This document shows positions 1 to 8,757 of a stretch of 64,000 bases of DNA, in pieces (positions within the stretch are counted from its first letter, which is position 1; each line of letters opens with the position of its first letter). The notes beneath the pieces were generated by a model that saw only the letters and a list, made by a program, of their open reading frames with translations, was not told the DNA's origin and made no database searches. Source of the DNA: Nocardia abscessus NBRC 100374 (GTDB taxonomy: Bacteria > Actinomycetota > Actinomycetes > Mycobacteriales > Mycobacteriaceae); NCBI RefSeq assembly GCF_000308455.1, contig NZ_BAFP01000101.1, forward strand, positions 1 through 64,000, written 5' to 3'. Made by a program: the position numbers and the translations under genes.

Positions 1-644
1 GGGGCCGGACGCGGCGCGGGACGCTCGGGAGCCGACGAATAGGGGTTGTTACCGACGCGCGGGGTCTTCGGCCCCGGGCGCGGGCCGGAAGCGGCGCCAC
101 CCTGGCGCTGACCACCCGGGCCGGGCGCACCGGGCCGCTGCTGCTGGCCGGGACGCGGGCCACCCGGCGTCGGACGCGGACCCGCCGGAGCGGGCGCGGA
201 ACTCGCCGTCGCACCCGAAGCCGACGCGGCCTGCGGGGTGATCGATTCCCTGACGGGGGGCTTGGGCGACGGGGACGGTCCCGGACGCGTGGCCGGACCC
301 GGCTTCACGGCCGGGGATTCGCCGGTGCGCGCGGCGGGAACGGCGGTCTCCTGCACGGTGGGCGCCGGGGTGGGCGCCGGCGGACGGGGACCTGGACGCG
401 GGCCACCGCCCGCGGGCTTGGCGGCCGGACGGCCGGACGGTCCGGGGCGTGCGCCCGGCTTGTTGCCGTTCGACGGGGCGGATTTCGCCGCGAACGACTC
501 ACGCAGCCGACGCGCGACGGGTGCTTCCACCGTCGAGGACGCCGACTTCACGAACTCGCCCTGCTCCTTGAGCGTTGCGAGTAGTTCCTTGCTCGTGACA
601 CCGAGTTCTTTGGCCAACTCGTGCACGCGGGCCTTGCCTGCCAC
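1..644 (-). CDS. infB: Translation initiation factor IF-2, N-terminal part (cut by window edge)
   Basis: This is the N-terminal 214 or so codons of IF-2, the GTPase that places initiator fMet-tRNA on the 30S subunit. The GTG start at 644 opens with the IF2_N helix domain (MAGKARVHELAKELGV, then TSKELLATLKEQGEFVKSAS), which is diagnostic of the family. After it comes a long Pro/Gly/Arg/Ala-rich low-complexity linker, typical of actinobacterial IF-2. The G domain and the rest lie beyond position 1. It is the last visible gene of the rimP-nusA-ylxR-infB operon on the minus strand, about 110 bp after ylxR. Identification is secure; the partial state is only due to the window edge. Confidence 0.95.
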   Translation of the reverse strand, partial: MAGKARVHELAKELGVTSKELLATLKEQGEFVKSASSTVEAPVARRLRESFAAKSAPSNGNKPGARPGPSGRPAAKPAGGGPRPGPRPPAPTPAPTVQETAVPAARTGESPAVKPGPATRPGPSPSPKPPVRESITPQAASASGATASSAPAPAGPRPTPGGPRPGQQQRPGAPGPGGQRQGGAASGPRPGPKTPRVGNNPYSSAPERPAPRPA

Positions 645-752
645 TGCTCTCCTCACTGAGAGGTCGAGCAGCCCCACCGTTCTGGCGACGGCGGCCCGCA
701 CGACCTCGGGTTATCTCCGATGGACGTTCATCGTTGGTACTTCACGGTGTGC

Positions 753-1211
753 TCATGAGTGCTCGTGCCTGTTCTCGAGGTAATGCTCCAGGGCTGAGAT
801 ATCCAGATGTCCGGACACTCGGAGTGCTCTGCCGATCGCTCGGCGCCGCTCTGCGGCGCGCAGACAAGCCGAAAGGGGGTGCATCCAGGCACCCCGTCCA
901 GGAAGTCTGCGCCGCGGATCGGGAACGATCTCGAGGACGTGGGAGCCGTCTCCGGTCTCACGGTCCCGAGCCACGATCCGCAACAGATCGACGGCCAGTA
1001 CTCGCTTTCGGCACCCGATGCACGTCCGTACCGGAGCTGCTCGACGCTGGGGCGCCGGGGGCTGCTCGGTGGTGCGGTCGGGCAGTGGAACCGAAGGCTC
1101 GGACTGAACCTTGGACCACTCTACCGCTGCCGCGCTCGGAACGCCGAACCCCTCCCCCGCGGAAGTTACGAACCTGTCATCCCGAGCACTCCGCGGGCGG
1201 GCTCCGGTCAA
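753..1211 (-). CDS. ylxR: YlxR family (DUF448) RNA-binding protein
   Basis: Small basic protein of the YlxR/DUF448 family, found between nusA and infB in most Gram-positive bacteria and thought to bind RNA. The core reads VRTCIGCRKRV, then a region ending GRGAWMHPLSACLRAAERRR and RALRVSG, matching the family's CxxC and GRGA(W/Y) signature. The start is uncertain: there is no ATG or GTG in frame between the nusA stop and the core. The best candidate is TTG at 1211, which overlaps the nusA stop as TTGA and would give 152 residues with a non-conserved N-terminal extension. Function is inferred from family and operon position. Confidence 0.85.
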   Translation of the reverse strand: MTGARPRSARDDRFVTSAGEGFGVPSAAAVEWSKVQSEPSVPLPDRTTEQPPAPQRRAAPVRTCIGCRKRVLAVDLLRIVARDRETGDGSHVLEIVPDPRRRLPGRGAWMHPLSACLRAAERRRAIGRALRVSGHLDISALEHYLENRHEHS

Positions 1212-2236
1212 CTCCGATGCGCCTCCGTTCGCACGGATCCGCCCATGTCGGGAGCGGCGTCGCTGCGGATATCGATGCGCCAGCCGGTCAGCCGCGCGGC
1301 CAGGCGGGCATTCTGGCCCTCCTTGCCGATCGCCAGCGAAAGCTGGAAATCCGGGACCACGACGCGGGCCGCCCGGGCCTCGGCGTCGACGATAGTGACC
1401 GAAACCACTTTCGACGGCGAGAGCGCATTGCCGACAAAGGTCGCCGGATCGTCGGCGTGATCGATGATGTCGATCTTCTCGCCGGCCAGCTCGCTCATCA
1501 CGTTGCGCACGCGCTGCCCCATGGGACCGATACAGGCGCCCTTGGCGTTCACGCCGGGGACGGTGGTGCGGACGGCGATCTTGGATCGGTGGCCGGCCTC
1601 CCGCGCCACGGCCACGATCTCCACCGAGCCGTCGGCGATCTCCGGCACCTCCAGCGCGAACAAGCGCCGCACCAGGTTCGGGTGGGTGCGCGACAGCGTG
1701 ATCTGCGGACCGCGCGAACCGCGCGAGACGCCGACGACGTAGCACTTGATCCGGTCGCCGTGCTCGTAGGTCTCGCCCGGCACCTGCTCGGCGGGCGGGA
1801 TCAGCCCCTCCGCGCCGTGCAGCTCGCTGCCGATGCGCACCACGACCGTGCCACGGGCGTTGGCGCGCGCGTCGCGTTGCACCACGCCGCCCACGATGTC
1901 ACCCTCATGGGTGGAGAACTCGCCGAAGGACTTCTCGTTCTCGGCGTCGCGCAGCCGCTGCAGCACCACCTGCCTGGCGGTGGTCGCCGCGATCCGGCCG
2001 AACCCCTCCGGGGTGTCGTCCCATTCGGAGATCACATTGCCGTCGGCGTCCACTTCGCGCGCCATCACCCGGACCACACCGGTCTTCTGGTTGATGTCGA
2101 TGCGCGCGTTGGGCTGGTGGCCCTCGGTGTGGCGGTACGCGGTCAGCAGCGCCGACTCGATCGCGGAGATCACGGTCTCGATCGAGATCCCCTTGTCGGC
2201 GACGATCGCGCGCAGGGCTTCGATTTCGATGTTCAT
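1208..2236 (-). CDS. nusA: Transcription termination/antitermination factor NusA
   Basis: NusA binds RNA polymerase and nascent RNA and modulates pausing, termination and antitermination. The 342-residue protein has the N-terminal polymerase-binding domain (from MNIEIEALRAIV), an S1 domain around residues 130-200 and two KH domains in the C-terminal half (PGVNAKGACIGPMGQRVR and FQLSLAIGKEGQNARLAAR). Length fits the short actinobacterial form, which lacks the C-terminal acidic repeats of E. coli NusA. The ATG at 2236 overlaps the rimP stop as ATGA, so the two are probably translationally coupled. Confidence 0.97.
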   Translation of the reverse strand: MNIEIEALRAIVADKGISIETVISAIESALLTAYRHTEGHQPNARIDINQKTGVVRVMAREVDADGNVISEWDDTPEGFGRIAATTARQVVLQRLRDAENEKSFGEFSTHEGDIVGGVVQRDARANARGTVVVRIGSELHGAEGLIPPAEQVPGETYEHGDRIKCYVVGVSRGSRGPQITLSRTHPNLVRRLFALEVPEIADGSVEIVAVAREAGHRSKIAVRTTVPGVNAKGACIGPMGQRVRNVMSELAGEKIDIIDHADDPATFVGNALSPSKVVSVTIVDAEARAARVVVPDFQLSLAIGKEGQNARLAARLTGWRIDIRSDAAPDMGGSVRTEAHRS

Positions 2237-2898
2237 TCCACGGTCCCTTCGGTCGGCGAATCGGACGCAGTCACGGATTCGGAGAGTGCATTCGGTGTTC
2301 CTCGGAGCTCCGCGGCGTCGTCGACCGCCACCGCATCTTCCTGGCCCGGGGCGGGCCGCCCCGGAACGACTCCGCCCGCGAGTTCCAGCTCCCGCGCGCC
2401 GGGCGGGGAGAACTCGATCTGGACGACGGCTGTGGCGATGTCGGCGAGCGGGACAGTCACCCGGTGCGGGTCTCGTTTGCCGCCGAGCACCAGCGCCACC
2501 GAATCACCGGAGAGCGCGCCGACCCTGGCCTCGAAGCGGGCCGATCCCTCCGGCGGCTGCGCGCCCTCGCGCAGTGTGACGCGCACCTTGCGCCCCCGCG
2601 CCCGGCGCCAGTGCCGGTCGGCGGTCAGCGGTCGATCGATGCCCGGGGTCGTGACTTCCAGCAGGTAGGGCGTCTCGCCGAACTCCCCCGCCTCGTCCAG
2701 CAGCGCCGACAATTCGGTGCTGAGGTTCGCGAGCGCGTCCAGATCGGAGGTGTCGCGATCCACGGTCACCTGCACCCGAGCCTGCGCGTCCACGCGCTTG
2801 CCCGCCGTCGCGATCTCGACGCCCTCGAGGTCGAATCCTCGGCGTTCCACGAGACCAGCTACGAGCTGGCTCACCCTTTCCTCGGTCGGCATCGGCAT
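2233..2898 (-). CDS. rimP: Ribosome maturation factor RimP
   Basis: RimP assists maturation of the 30S subunit. The protein shows the family core VEIATAGKRVDAQARVQVTVD, the alpha/beta N-domain with LEVTTPGIDRPL, and the C-terminal SH3-like barrel. The ATG at 2898 was chosen because AGGAG lies about eight bases upstream and the protein then begins MPMPTEERV, as in relatives; the frame stays open further upstream but without family similarity. The C-terminal tail after the barrel (rich in E, D, P, S) is longer than in enterobacterial RimP. First gene of the operon with nusA (4-bp overlap), ylxR and infB. Confidence 0.95.
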   Translation of the reverse strand: MPMPTEERVSQLVAGLVERRGFDLEGVEIATAGKRVDAQARVQVTVDRDTSDLDALANLSTELSALLDEAGEFGETPYLLEVTTPGIDRPLTADRHWRRARGRKVRVTLREGAQPPEGSARFEARVGALSGDSVALVLGGKRDPHRVTVPLADIATAVVQIEFSPPGARELELAGGVVPGRPAPGQEDAVAVDDAAELRGTPNALSESVTASDSPTEGTVE

Positions 2899-3107
2899 GT
2901 GGGGCGGCTCCTGGTTCAGTTGTGACGCGGCGGGAGAATTCTCTACCGAAGGTCTAGCGTAACGCGCCACGAGAGTGTAAAGGACCAGTGGTCGAGGAGT
3001 TTGCGCGCCACGGCCGACGCTCGTCCGGTGCCGCCCCGCGAATCTGGCACGATGATGCCGTGCCCATCCGCCTTCCCGCCCCGCCGCGTGCCGGGCGCAC
3101 TTCCGGC

Positions 3108-3656
3108 ATGCCTTCCGACCGGCACCGACCCCGCCTCGCCGCGCTGGATCGTCGCAGCGCGCTACGTCTCGCGGGCGGCGGAACGGTCGGCGCCCTCGCC
3201 CTCGGGGCCCTGGCGGGCTGCACCGGCGACGACGTGGTCCACGAGCCGGATCCCCTTGCCGCGCAGGAGGTCGTGGCCCGCGCCGATGCCGCCGCCGCGA
3301 CCGCGGCCATCGCCGCCGCACCCGAGCGGCACGCCGCGCTGACCGCGATCGCGGCAGAGCGCACCGCCCATGCCGACGCGTTGCGAACCGAGATCGATCG
3401 CGTGATCGGCGTCTACGCCGACGGCACCAAGCCGGTGCACCGCACCCGCGCCAACGGATCCGGTCCGTCGGCCGTGGCTTCGGGCAGCGCCGCACCGCTC
3501 ACCGCGCCGCCCACCGTCGACGCGCTGCGGGCGCAGCTCACCGAGTCCCGGAAATCGGCCGCCGATCTGGCTCGCGCCCTGTCCGGCTACCGGGCCGGTC
3601 TGCTCGCTTCGATCAGCGCCGCCTGCGCGGTGCACGCTGGGGTGTTGCTGGCATGA
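3108..3656 (+). CDS. Probable Tat-exported lipoprotein
   Basis: Unrecognised exported protein of about 182 residues. Starting at the ATG at 3108, the N-terminus has a twin-arginine segment (DRRSALRLAGGG), a hydrophobic stretch and a lipobox ending LAGC, so export by the Tat route and lipidation are likely. The mature part is Ala/Arg-rich and helical and ends with a segment (ARALSGYRAGLLASISAACA) resembling a ferritin-like bundle helix. A GTG at 3060 is an alternative, less favoured start. It overlaps the next gene by ATGA, so the two are co-translated and probably act together. The exact role is unknown. Confidence 0.75.
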   Translation: MPSDRHRPRLAALDRRSALRLAGGGTVGALALGALAGCTGDDVVHEPDPLAAQEVVARADAAAATAAIAAAPERHAALTAIAAERTAHADALRTEIDRVIGVYADGTKPVHRTRANGSGPSAVASGSAAPLTAPPTVDALRAQLTESRKSAADLARALSGYRAGLLASISAACAVHAGVLLA

Positions 3657-4087
3657 CCGAGGCCGAACGAGAAGCGCTCGTCGACGCGCTGAACGCCGAG
3701 TACGGCGCGGTGTACGCCTACGGCGTGATCGCCGCCTACGCCTCGCCGGAGCGCACCAGGCTGGTCGCCGAGCACACCGCCGCGCACCGGGCCCGGCGGA
3801 ACGCCACCGTGGACGCCCTCACCTTGGGCGGTGCGACGGTGCCGCCGCCCGACGCGGCCTACACGGTGCCGTTTCCGGTCACCGATCCGATCGCCGCCGC
3901 GCGGCTGGCCGTCACGGTCGAGTCCGATACGGCCGTCGCCTGGCGGTCGGTGGTCGAGCGTGGCGTGTCCATGGCCATCCGGCGCAGCGGGGTCGACGCG
4001 CTCACCGAAGCCGCCGTCCGGCTGGCCACCTGGCAGTCGATTCTCGGCGCCGATCCGCCCACCGTCGCGTTTCCCGGCAAGGCCTGA
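3653..4087 (+). CDS. Ferritin-like DUF4439 domain protein
   Basis: A 144-residue all-helical protein matching the DUF4439 ferritin-like family of actinobacteria. Visible marks are the early helix LVDALNAEYGAVYAYGVIAAY, then EHTAAHRARRNATV with the E..H pattern, and a late helix starting VTVESDTAVAWRSVVE. Metal binding is possible from the Glu and His residues but is not proven by sequence. The start overlaps the stop of the preceding lipoprotein (ATGA). A bidirectional hairpin follows before the convergent acyl-CoA dehydrogenase gene. Confidence 0.8.
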   Translation: MTEAEREALVDALNAEYGAVYAYGVIAAYASPERTRLVAEHTAAHRARRNATVDALTLGGATVPPPDAAYTVPFPVTDPIAAARLAVTVESDTAVAWRSVVERGVSMAIRRSGVDALTEAAVRLATWQSILGADPPTVAFPGKA

Positions 4088-4193
4088 CCCGGCGACCGGG
4101 CACCGAGGCGTCGAGAGATCCCATGCGCCGCACCGACCGTGAGGCGGGTGCGGCCATCGGCAGCCCGCCGAAGACGCCGCACCGGCGATCGAT

Positions 4194-4233
4194 GCGAACG
4201 GCGGCCGACGGATAACCCTAGGCCGCCGTTCGC
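4194..4233. terminator. Bidirectional hairpin terminator
   Basis: Perfect 13-bp inverted repeat (GCGAACGGCGGCC and its complement) with a 14-base loop between two convergent genes. There is no clear U-run, as is common in actinobacteria. Confidence 0.7.
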
Positions 4234-4247
4234 TCGGCGCACGGTTA

Positions 4248-5999
4248 CTACGGGCGCATCTCGTACGCGCCGTCGTAGGACGCCACCTCTGCCCATACCC
4301 GGTCGAAGCGCGGGCGATCGGCGACCGGAGGCCGCAGTGCGGATGCGGCCCAGCCCTGCTGGTCCGGGGTAGCTGACGACTTGCCGTACAGCGCCGTCGC
4401 GTAAGTGTTGAAATCGCGGATCTGGAAGTCGAAGATCTGGTCGATCAGGTCACGGTCCAGGCCGGTGATCGCGGCCTGCTCCAGGATCAGCTGGCCGTAG
4501 ACCACCAGGGAGAACAGGTGGCCGATGGTCAGCATGAAGTCCAGATCCTTCTGCTGGTCCGCATCCGGCGCCGCTGTGGTCAGCAGCGTGCGCAGCGCCT
4601 GCGCCTGCTCGTAGAACCGGCCCACGTTGGGAATGTCGGCGTGCTTGTCGTAGACCGGCGTCCAGTCGGCGAAGCGCACCTTGCCCGCGCCCCGGGCCGG
4701 GCCCTGACGCCAGAAGAACGCGTCGTCGGCGGCGTCCTGCCGGGTTCCGATCTCCGGGTAGTCCTGCGGGGCGAACAAGTAGTTGGGCATGAACTTCAGG
4801 ATCTGCCCGACGTTCACGTGCACCGTGCCCTCCAGCCGGGGCAGCGTGTTGATCAGGCGCTGCACCTCGGCGAAGTAGGTGTTCTTCTCGAACCCCTTGG
4901 CGGCCAGCACATCCAGCAGCAGCGTCATGACCGTTTCGCCCTCGGAGGTCACCTTGGACTTCGTCATCGGGTTGAACAGCAGGTACCGGCGGTCCTCCAG
5001 GCTCGCGCTGCGGAAGTAGTCGACCGCGCGATCGCTGAACAGCTTCATCGCGACGATGCGCGCGTAGGCGTCGACGAAATTCCCCCGCACGTGCGGGAAG
5101 TCGGTGACCGGGTTGCCGTAGAGGATGCGGTTGTTCGCGTGCGTGATCGCCTCGTAGAAGGAGTGCTCGACCATGCCGATTCCGCCGTGACAGAGGTTGA
5201 ACTTGCCCACGTTCACGGTGTTCAGCGCGGCGGAGAACGCCTCGGGGCCGGTGTGCAGGATGTCCTCCGCGCGCACCGGGTAGTTCTCCAGGCGGAAGGT
5301 GCTGACGTACATCTGCTGATGCACGACGTTGCCGAGCAGGCGGTAGTTCTCGTGGCGGGAGTCGGCGGCGAACCACACGTAGGCGTCCGCGCCCTCCAGG
5401 TCGGAGCGCCGGGAGAACACCGACACCATGCTGGCCACGTTTCCGTTGCCGATGTAGTACTTCTCGCCGTTCGCGCGGAAGAGGATGCCGGCTTCGGCGT
5501 CCGCGCTGCCGGGTTCGGTGGGCGTGAGCACCAGGTCGGTGTTGTAGATGTCGGCACCGTGGGTCTGCTCGGACAGACCGAACGCCATCACCTCGCCGTC
5601 GGCCAGATCAGCGGCCGCGCGCTTCTTGGCCGCCTCGTTGTCGCTCTGCCAGATCGGTCCGAGGCCGAGGATGGTCACCTGCTCGGCGTACCAGTACGCC
5701 AGGCCGTAGAAGCCGAAGATCTCCGACAGCGCCGCGTTGCGCGCGGCGTCCCAACGCCGGTTCGGGTCACCGTCGGCGTAGGCCGCCGGGGTCAGGAAGG
5801 TCGCGAACAGCTTCTCCTTCTTCACGAAGTCGAGGAAATCCGCAGTCCACACCGCGTTCGCGTCGTCGGCGAGCAGACGCTGCTTACCCCGGCCCTCGAA
5901 CCACTCGATGGTGGCGCGCAACAGGCGCCGCGTTTCGGCGTCGAACTGCTGCGGGTCATAGGTGGCGGGATTGAAGAGCCGCGCGTCGGTGTTTGTCAT
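4248..5999 (-). CDS. Acyl-CoA dehydrogenase (FadE family)
   Basis: FAD-dependent acyl-CoA dehydrogenase of 583 residues, longer than the usual 380-residue form and resembling the large mycobacterial FadE proteins. Family marks are the mid-domain segment VMAFGLSEQTHGADIYNTDL (residues about 155-174), the flavin/substrate region EKYYIGNGN, and the C-terminal helical domain with NLCHGGIGMVEHSFYEAITH. It would carry out the first oxidation of fatty-acid or branched acyl-CoA beta-oxidation; the substrate is not evident. It is a single gene, preceded directly by overlapping inverted repeats (6000-6023) that look like a repressor site. Confidence 0.9.
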   Translation of the reverse strand: MTNTDARLFNPATYDPQQFDAETRRLLRATIEWFEGRGKQRLLADDANAVWTADFLDFVKKEKLFATFLTPAAYADGDPNRRWDAARNAALSEIFGFYGLAYWYAEQVTILGLGPIWQSDNEAAKKRAAADLADGEVMAFGLSEQTHGADIYNTDLVLTPTEPGSADAEAGILFRANGEKYYIGNGNVASMVSVFSRRSDLEGADAYVWFAADSRHENYRLLGNVVHQQMYVSTFRLENYPVRAEDILHTGPEAFSAALNTVNVGKFNLCHGGIGMVEHSFYEAITHANNRILYGNPVTDFPHVRGNFVDAYARIVAMKLFSDRAVDYFRSASLEDRRYLLFNPMTKSKVTSEGETVMTLLLDVLAAKGFEKNTYFAEVQRLINTLPRLEGTVHVNVGQILKFMPNYLFAPQDYPEIGTRQDAADDAFFWRQGPARGAGKVRFADWTPVYDKHADIPNVGRFYEQAQALRTLLTTAAPDADQQKDLDFMLTIGHLFSLVVYGQLILEQAAITGLDRDLIDQIFDFQIRDFNTYATALYGKSSATPDQQGWAASALRPPVADRPRFDRVWAEVASYDGAYEMRP

Positions 6000-6023
6000 G
6001 CTGGTTAACTTACCAGCGGGTAA
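6000..6023. promoter_or_regulatory. Overlapping inverted repeats upstream of the acyl-CoA dehydrogenase
   Basis: Two dyads overlap just upstream of the ATG at 5999. One has arms GCTGGT and ACCAGC (6000-6017). The other is TTACCAGCGGGTAA (6010-6023), a perfect TTACC/GGTAA dyad with a 4-base centre. The second form resembles TetR-family operators of fatty-acid genes. No regulator gene lies next to it. Confidence 0.5.
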
Positions 6024-6153
6024 TAGCAGCGTCGGCGCGGTCTACGGATCTGTGACCAGCAAATACCGGTTACGGTCACGTAGGTGGCGAGCCCATGGTT
6101 CCAGCGGTCGGAGCAGTTCGCGGGCAGCGCGGCGATAGCCCTGGTCGGGACAA

Positions 6154-6188
6154 CGACGGCCCCCGGCGGATTCCGCCGGGGGCCGTCG
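6154..6188 (-). terminator. Strong hairpin terminator downstream of proS
   Basis: Perfect 16-bp inverted repeat starting CGACGGCCCCCGGCGG with a 3-base loop, ten bases after the proS stop codon. Confidence 0.8.
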
Positions 6189-6197
6189 AGCACCGGG

Positions 6198-7955
6198 TCA
6201 GCCGCGGACTCGGGCTACCACCGCGTCCACCGCAGAGGCGGCGGGGAGTTCCTCGGCCTCGCCGGTGAAGCGGTCGCGCAATTCGACCTTGCCCTCGGCC
6301 CAGCCGCGGCCGATCACCAGCACCAGCGGCATGCCGAGCAGCTCGGCGTCCTTGAACTTCACGCCCGGCGAGGCGGTCCGGTCGTCGAAGAGCACGTCCA
6401 AGCCTTGGGCGTGCAGGCCGGCCACCACGTCCTCCGCGCCCGCACGGGCCGCGTCGTCCTTGTTCGCGACCACGACGTGCACGTCGTAGGGCGCGACCGC
6501 CGCGGGCCAGCGCAGCCCCTTGTCGTCGTGCTGCTGCTCGGCGATCACCGCGACCATGCGCGAGACGCCGATGCCGTAGGACCCCATGGTCAGCCGCACC
6601 GGCTTGCCGTTCTCGCCGAGCACGTCCACCTCGAACGCGTCGGTGTACTTGTTGCCGAGCTGGAAGATGTGGCCGATCTCGATACCGCGGGCCGCCACCA
6701 GCGTGCCCCGGCCGTCGGGCGAGGGATCGCCGTCGCGGACCTCGGCGGCCTCGATGGTGCCGTCCGGGGTGAAGTCGCGGCCCGCCACCAGACCGACGAC
6801 GTGCTTGCCCGGTGCGTCGGCGCCGGTGATCCAGCTGGTGCCGGTGCCGACGCGGGGATCGGCCAGGTACCGAACACCGTTGGCCTGCAGCGCCTTCGGG
6901 CCGATGTAGCCCTTGACCAGGAACGGATTCTCGGCGAAGTCCGCTTCGGTGAGCAGCTCCACCTCGGCCGGTTCGACCGAGGCGCCGAGGCGCTTGTCGT
7001 CGACCTCGCGGTCACCGGGGACGCCGATGCCGACGATCTCGGTCTTCCCGTCGGGATGCCGCAGCTTGACCATGACGTTCTTCAACGTGTCGGCCGCGGT
7101 GACCGGACGACCGTAGCGCTCGGCGAGACCGGCGCTATTGGCCCAGTCGACCAGCGTCGCGATGGTCGGAGTGTCCGGGGTGTCGTGCACCACGGCCGCC
7201 GGCTGTCCTTCGATCGGCAGCGGTTCGGGAGCGGGCGTGACCACCGCCTCCACATTGGCCGCGTAGCCGGATTCCGGGCAGCGCACATAGGTGTCCTCAC
7301 CGACCGGGCTGTCGGCCAGGAACTCCTCCGACGCGCTGCCGCCCATCGCGCCCGAGGTGGCGGCCACGATGACGTACTTGACCCGCAGCCGGTCGAAGAT
7401 GCGCTGATAGGCCTCGCGGTGCGCGTCGTAGCTGGCCTTCAGGCCGTCCTCGTCCAGGTCGAAGGAGTAGGAGTCCTTCATCACGAACTCGCGCCCACGC
7501 AGGATGCCCGCGCGCGGACGCTCCTCGTCGCGGTACTTCGTCTGGATCTGGTACAGCGTGACCGGCAGGTCCTTGTAGGAGCTGTACTCGCCCTTCACGG
7601 TGAGCGCGAACAGTTCCTCGTGCGTGGGGCCGAGCAGGTAGTCCGCACCCTTGCGGTCGCGCAGCCGGAACAGGCCGTCGCCGTACTCGGTCCACCGGTT
7701 GGTGGTCTCGTACGGGTCCCGCGGCAGCAGCGCCGGTAGCGAGATCTCCTGGGCGCCGATCGCGTCCATCTCCTCGCGCACCACGTCCTCGACCTTGCGC
7801 AGCACGCGCAGGCCCAGCGGCAGCCACGAGTAGACACCCGGGGCGATGCGGCGCACGTAGCCGGCACGGACCAACAGTTTGTGGCTCGGCACCTCGGCGT
7901 CGGCGGGATCGTCGCGGAGAGTTCGCAGGAACAGGCGGGAGAGGCGGGTGATCAC
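6198..7955 (-). CDS. proS: Prolyl-tRNA synthetase, bacterial type
   Basis: Charges tRNA-Pro with proline. The 585-residue protein begins (GTG at 7955) MITRLSRLFLRTLRDDPADA and shows class II motif 2 (QTKYRDEERPRAGILRGREF) and motif 3 (GIGVSRMVAVIAEQ). The middle holds the editing (INS) domain, with KNVMVKL and GDREVDDKRLGA, and the C-terminus holds the anticodon-binding domain (DVHVVVANKDDA). Length and domains match the bacterial ProS form. The start was chosen by family N-terminus; the open frame runs further upstream without similarity. A strong hairpin follows the stop. Confidence 0.97.
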   Translation of the reverse strand: MITRLSRLFLRTLRDDPADAEVPSHKLLVRAGYVRRIAPGVYSWLPLGLRVLRKVEDVVREEMDAIGAQEISLPALLPRDPYETTNRWTEYGDGLFRLRDRKGADYLLGPTHEELFALTVKGEYSSYKDLPVTLYQIQTKYRDEERPRAGILRGREFVMKDSYSFDLDEDGLKASYDAHREAYQRIFDRLRVKYVIVAATSGAMGGSASEEFLADSPVGEDTYVRCPESGYAANVEAVVTPAPEPLPIEGQPAAVVHDTPDTPTIATLVDWANSAGLAERYGRPVTAADTLKNVMVKLRHPDGKTEIVGIGVPGDREVDDKRLGASVEPAEVELLTEADFAENPFLVKGYIGPKALQANGVRYLADPRVGTGTSWITGADAPGKHVVGLVAGRDFTPDGTIEAAEVRDGDPSPDGRGTLVAARGIEIGHIFQLGNKYTDAFEVDVLGENGKPVRLTMGSYGIGVSRMVAVIAEQQHDDKGLRWPAAVAPYDVHVVVANKDDAARAGAEDVVAGLHAQGLDVLFDDRTASPGVKFKDAELLGMPLVLVIGRGWAEGKVELRDRFTGEAEELPAASAVDAVVARVRG

Positions 7956-8013
7956 GGAAGCACAGGGTAGTCGCTGGCCGGTCGCCGGTCCCAGCGCATT
8001 ACCGTATTCGTTC

Positions 8014-8757
8014 GTGCTGGTGCTGCTGCCTCCTTCCGAAACCAAGTCCGATGGCGGCGCGGGGACGCCGCTCGCGCTGGACTCGCTGGCGATGCCGCAG
8101 CTCACGGGCGTGCGGGCACGGCTGATCGACGAGGTGGTGCGATTGGCGGCCGACCCGGAACGCTCGCGAACCGCGCTGGGACTCGGCAAGGGGGCCGACG
8201 GCGAGATCGCGCGCAACGCCGCGCTGCGCGTTTCGCCGACCCGGCCCGCGCTGGAGCGCTACACCGGCGTCCTCTACGACGCGCTCGACGCGCGCTCGTT
8301 CACCAAGACCCAGCGGGCCAAGGCGTACGCCCGGCTCGGCATCGGCTCCGCCCTGTTCGGCGCGGTCCGCGCGGGTGACCCCATCCCCGCCTACCGGCTC
8401 TCCGGCGGCTCCAAACTGCCCGGTCTCCCGACGCTTTCGGCCCTCTGGCGCGACGAGCTGGCCGCGGCGCTGCACACCGAAGCCGCGGGCGAACTCGTCG
8501 TGGACCTGCGCTCGGGCACCTATCAGCAACTGGGGCGGGTGCCCGGCGCGATCACCGCGAACGTGCTCACCGAGCATCCGGACGGCTCGCGCACGGTGGT
8601 GAGTCATTTCAACAAACACCACAAGGGCCTGCTCGCGCGTGCCCTCGTGCTCACCAGGGCCGAACCGGCCGACGTCCGCGGGGTCGCGCGGGTAGCGGCC
8701 AAAGCGGGGTTGCGAGCCGAGATCGCCTCGCCCACCGAGCTGCTGATCATCACCTGA
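8014..8757 (+). CDS. yaaA: YaaA family (UPF0246) peroxide-stress protein
   Basis: YaaA in E. coli lowers free iron and protects DNA under peroxide stress. The 247-residue protein opens with the family signature LLPPSETKSDGG and ends with the conserved FNKHHKGLLAR segment. Other family features are YDALDARSFTKTQRAKAYARL and IPAYRLSGGSKLPGL. A GTG at 8014 is chosen as start; the GTG at 8020 is equally possible. Its 3' end overlaps the convergent HD-protein gene by eight bases. The role in iron handling is inferred from family. Confidence 0.9.
   Translation: MLVLLPPSETKSDGGAGTPLALDSLAMPQLTGVRARLIDEVVRLAADPERSRTALGLGKGADGEIARNAALRVSPTRPALERYTGVLYDALDARSFTKTQRAKAYARLGIGSALFGAVRAGDPIPAYRLSGGSKLPGLPTLSALWRDELAAALHTEAAGELVVDLRSGTYQQLGRVPGAITANVLTEHPDGSRTVVSHFNKHHKGLLARALVLTRAEPADVRGVARVAAKAGLRAEIASPTELLIIT

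Noticed and set aside
734..2668. A 644-codon plus-strand frame opposite ylxR, nusA and rimP
   Set aside because: Antisense to three well-identified operon genes with no own motif.
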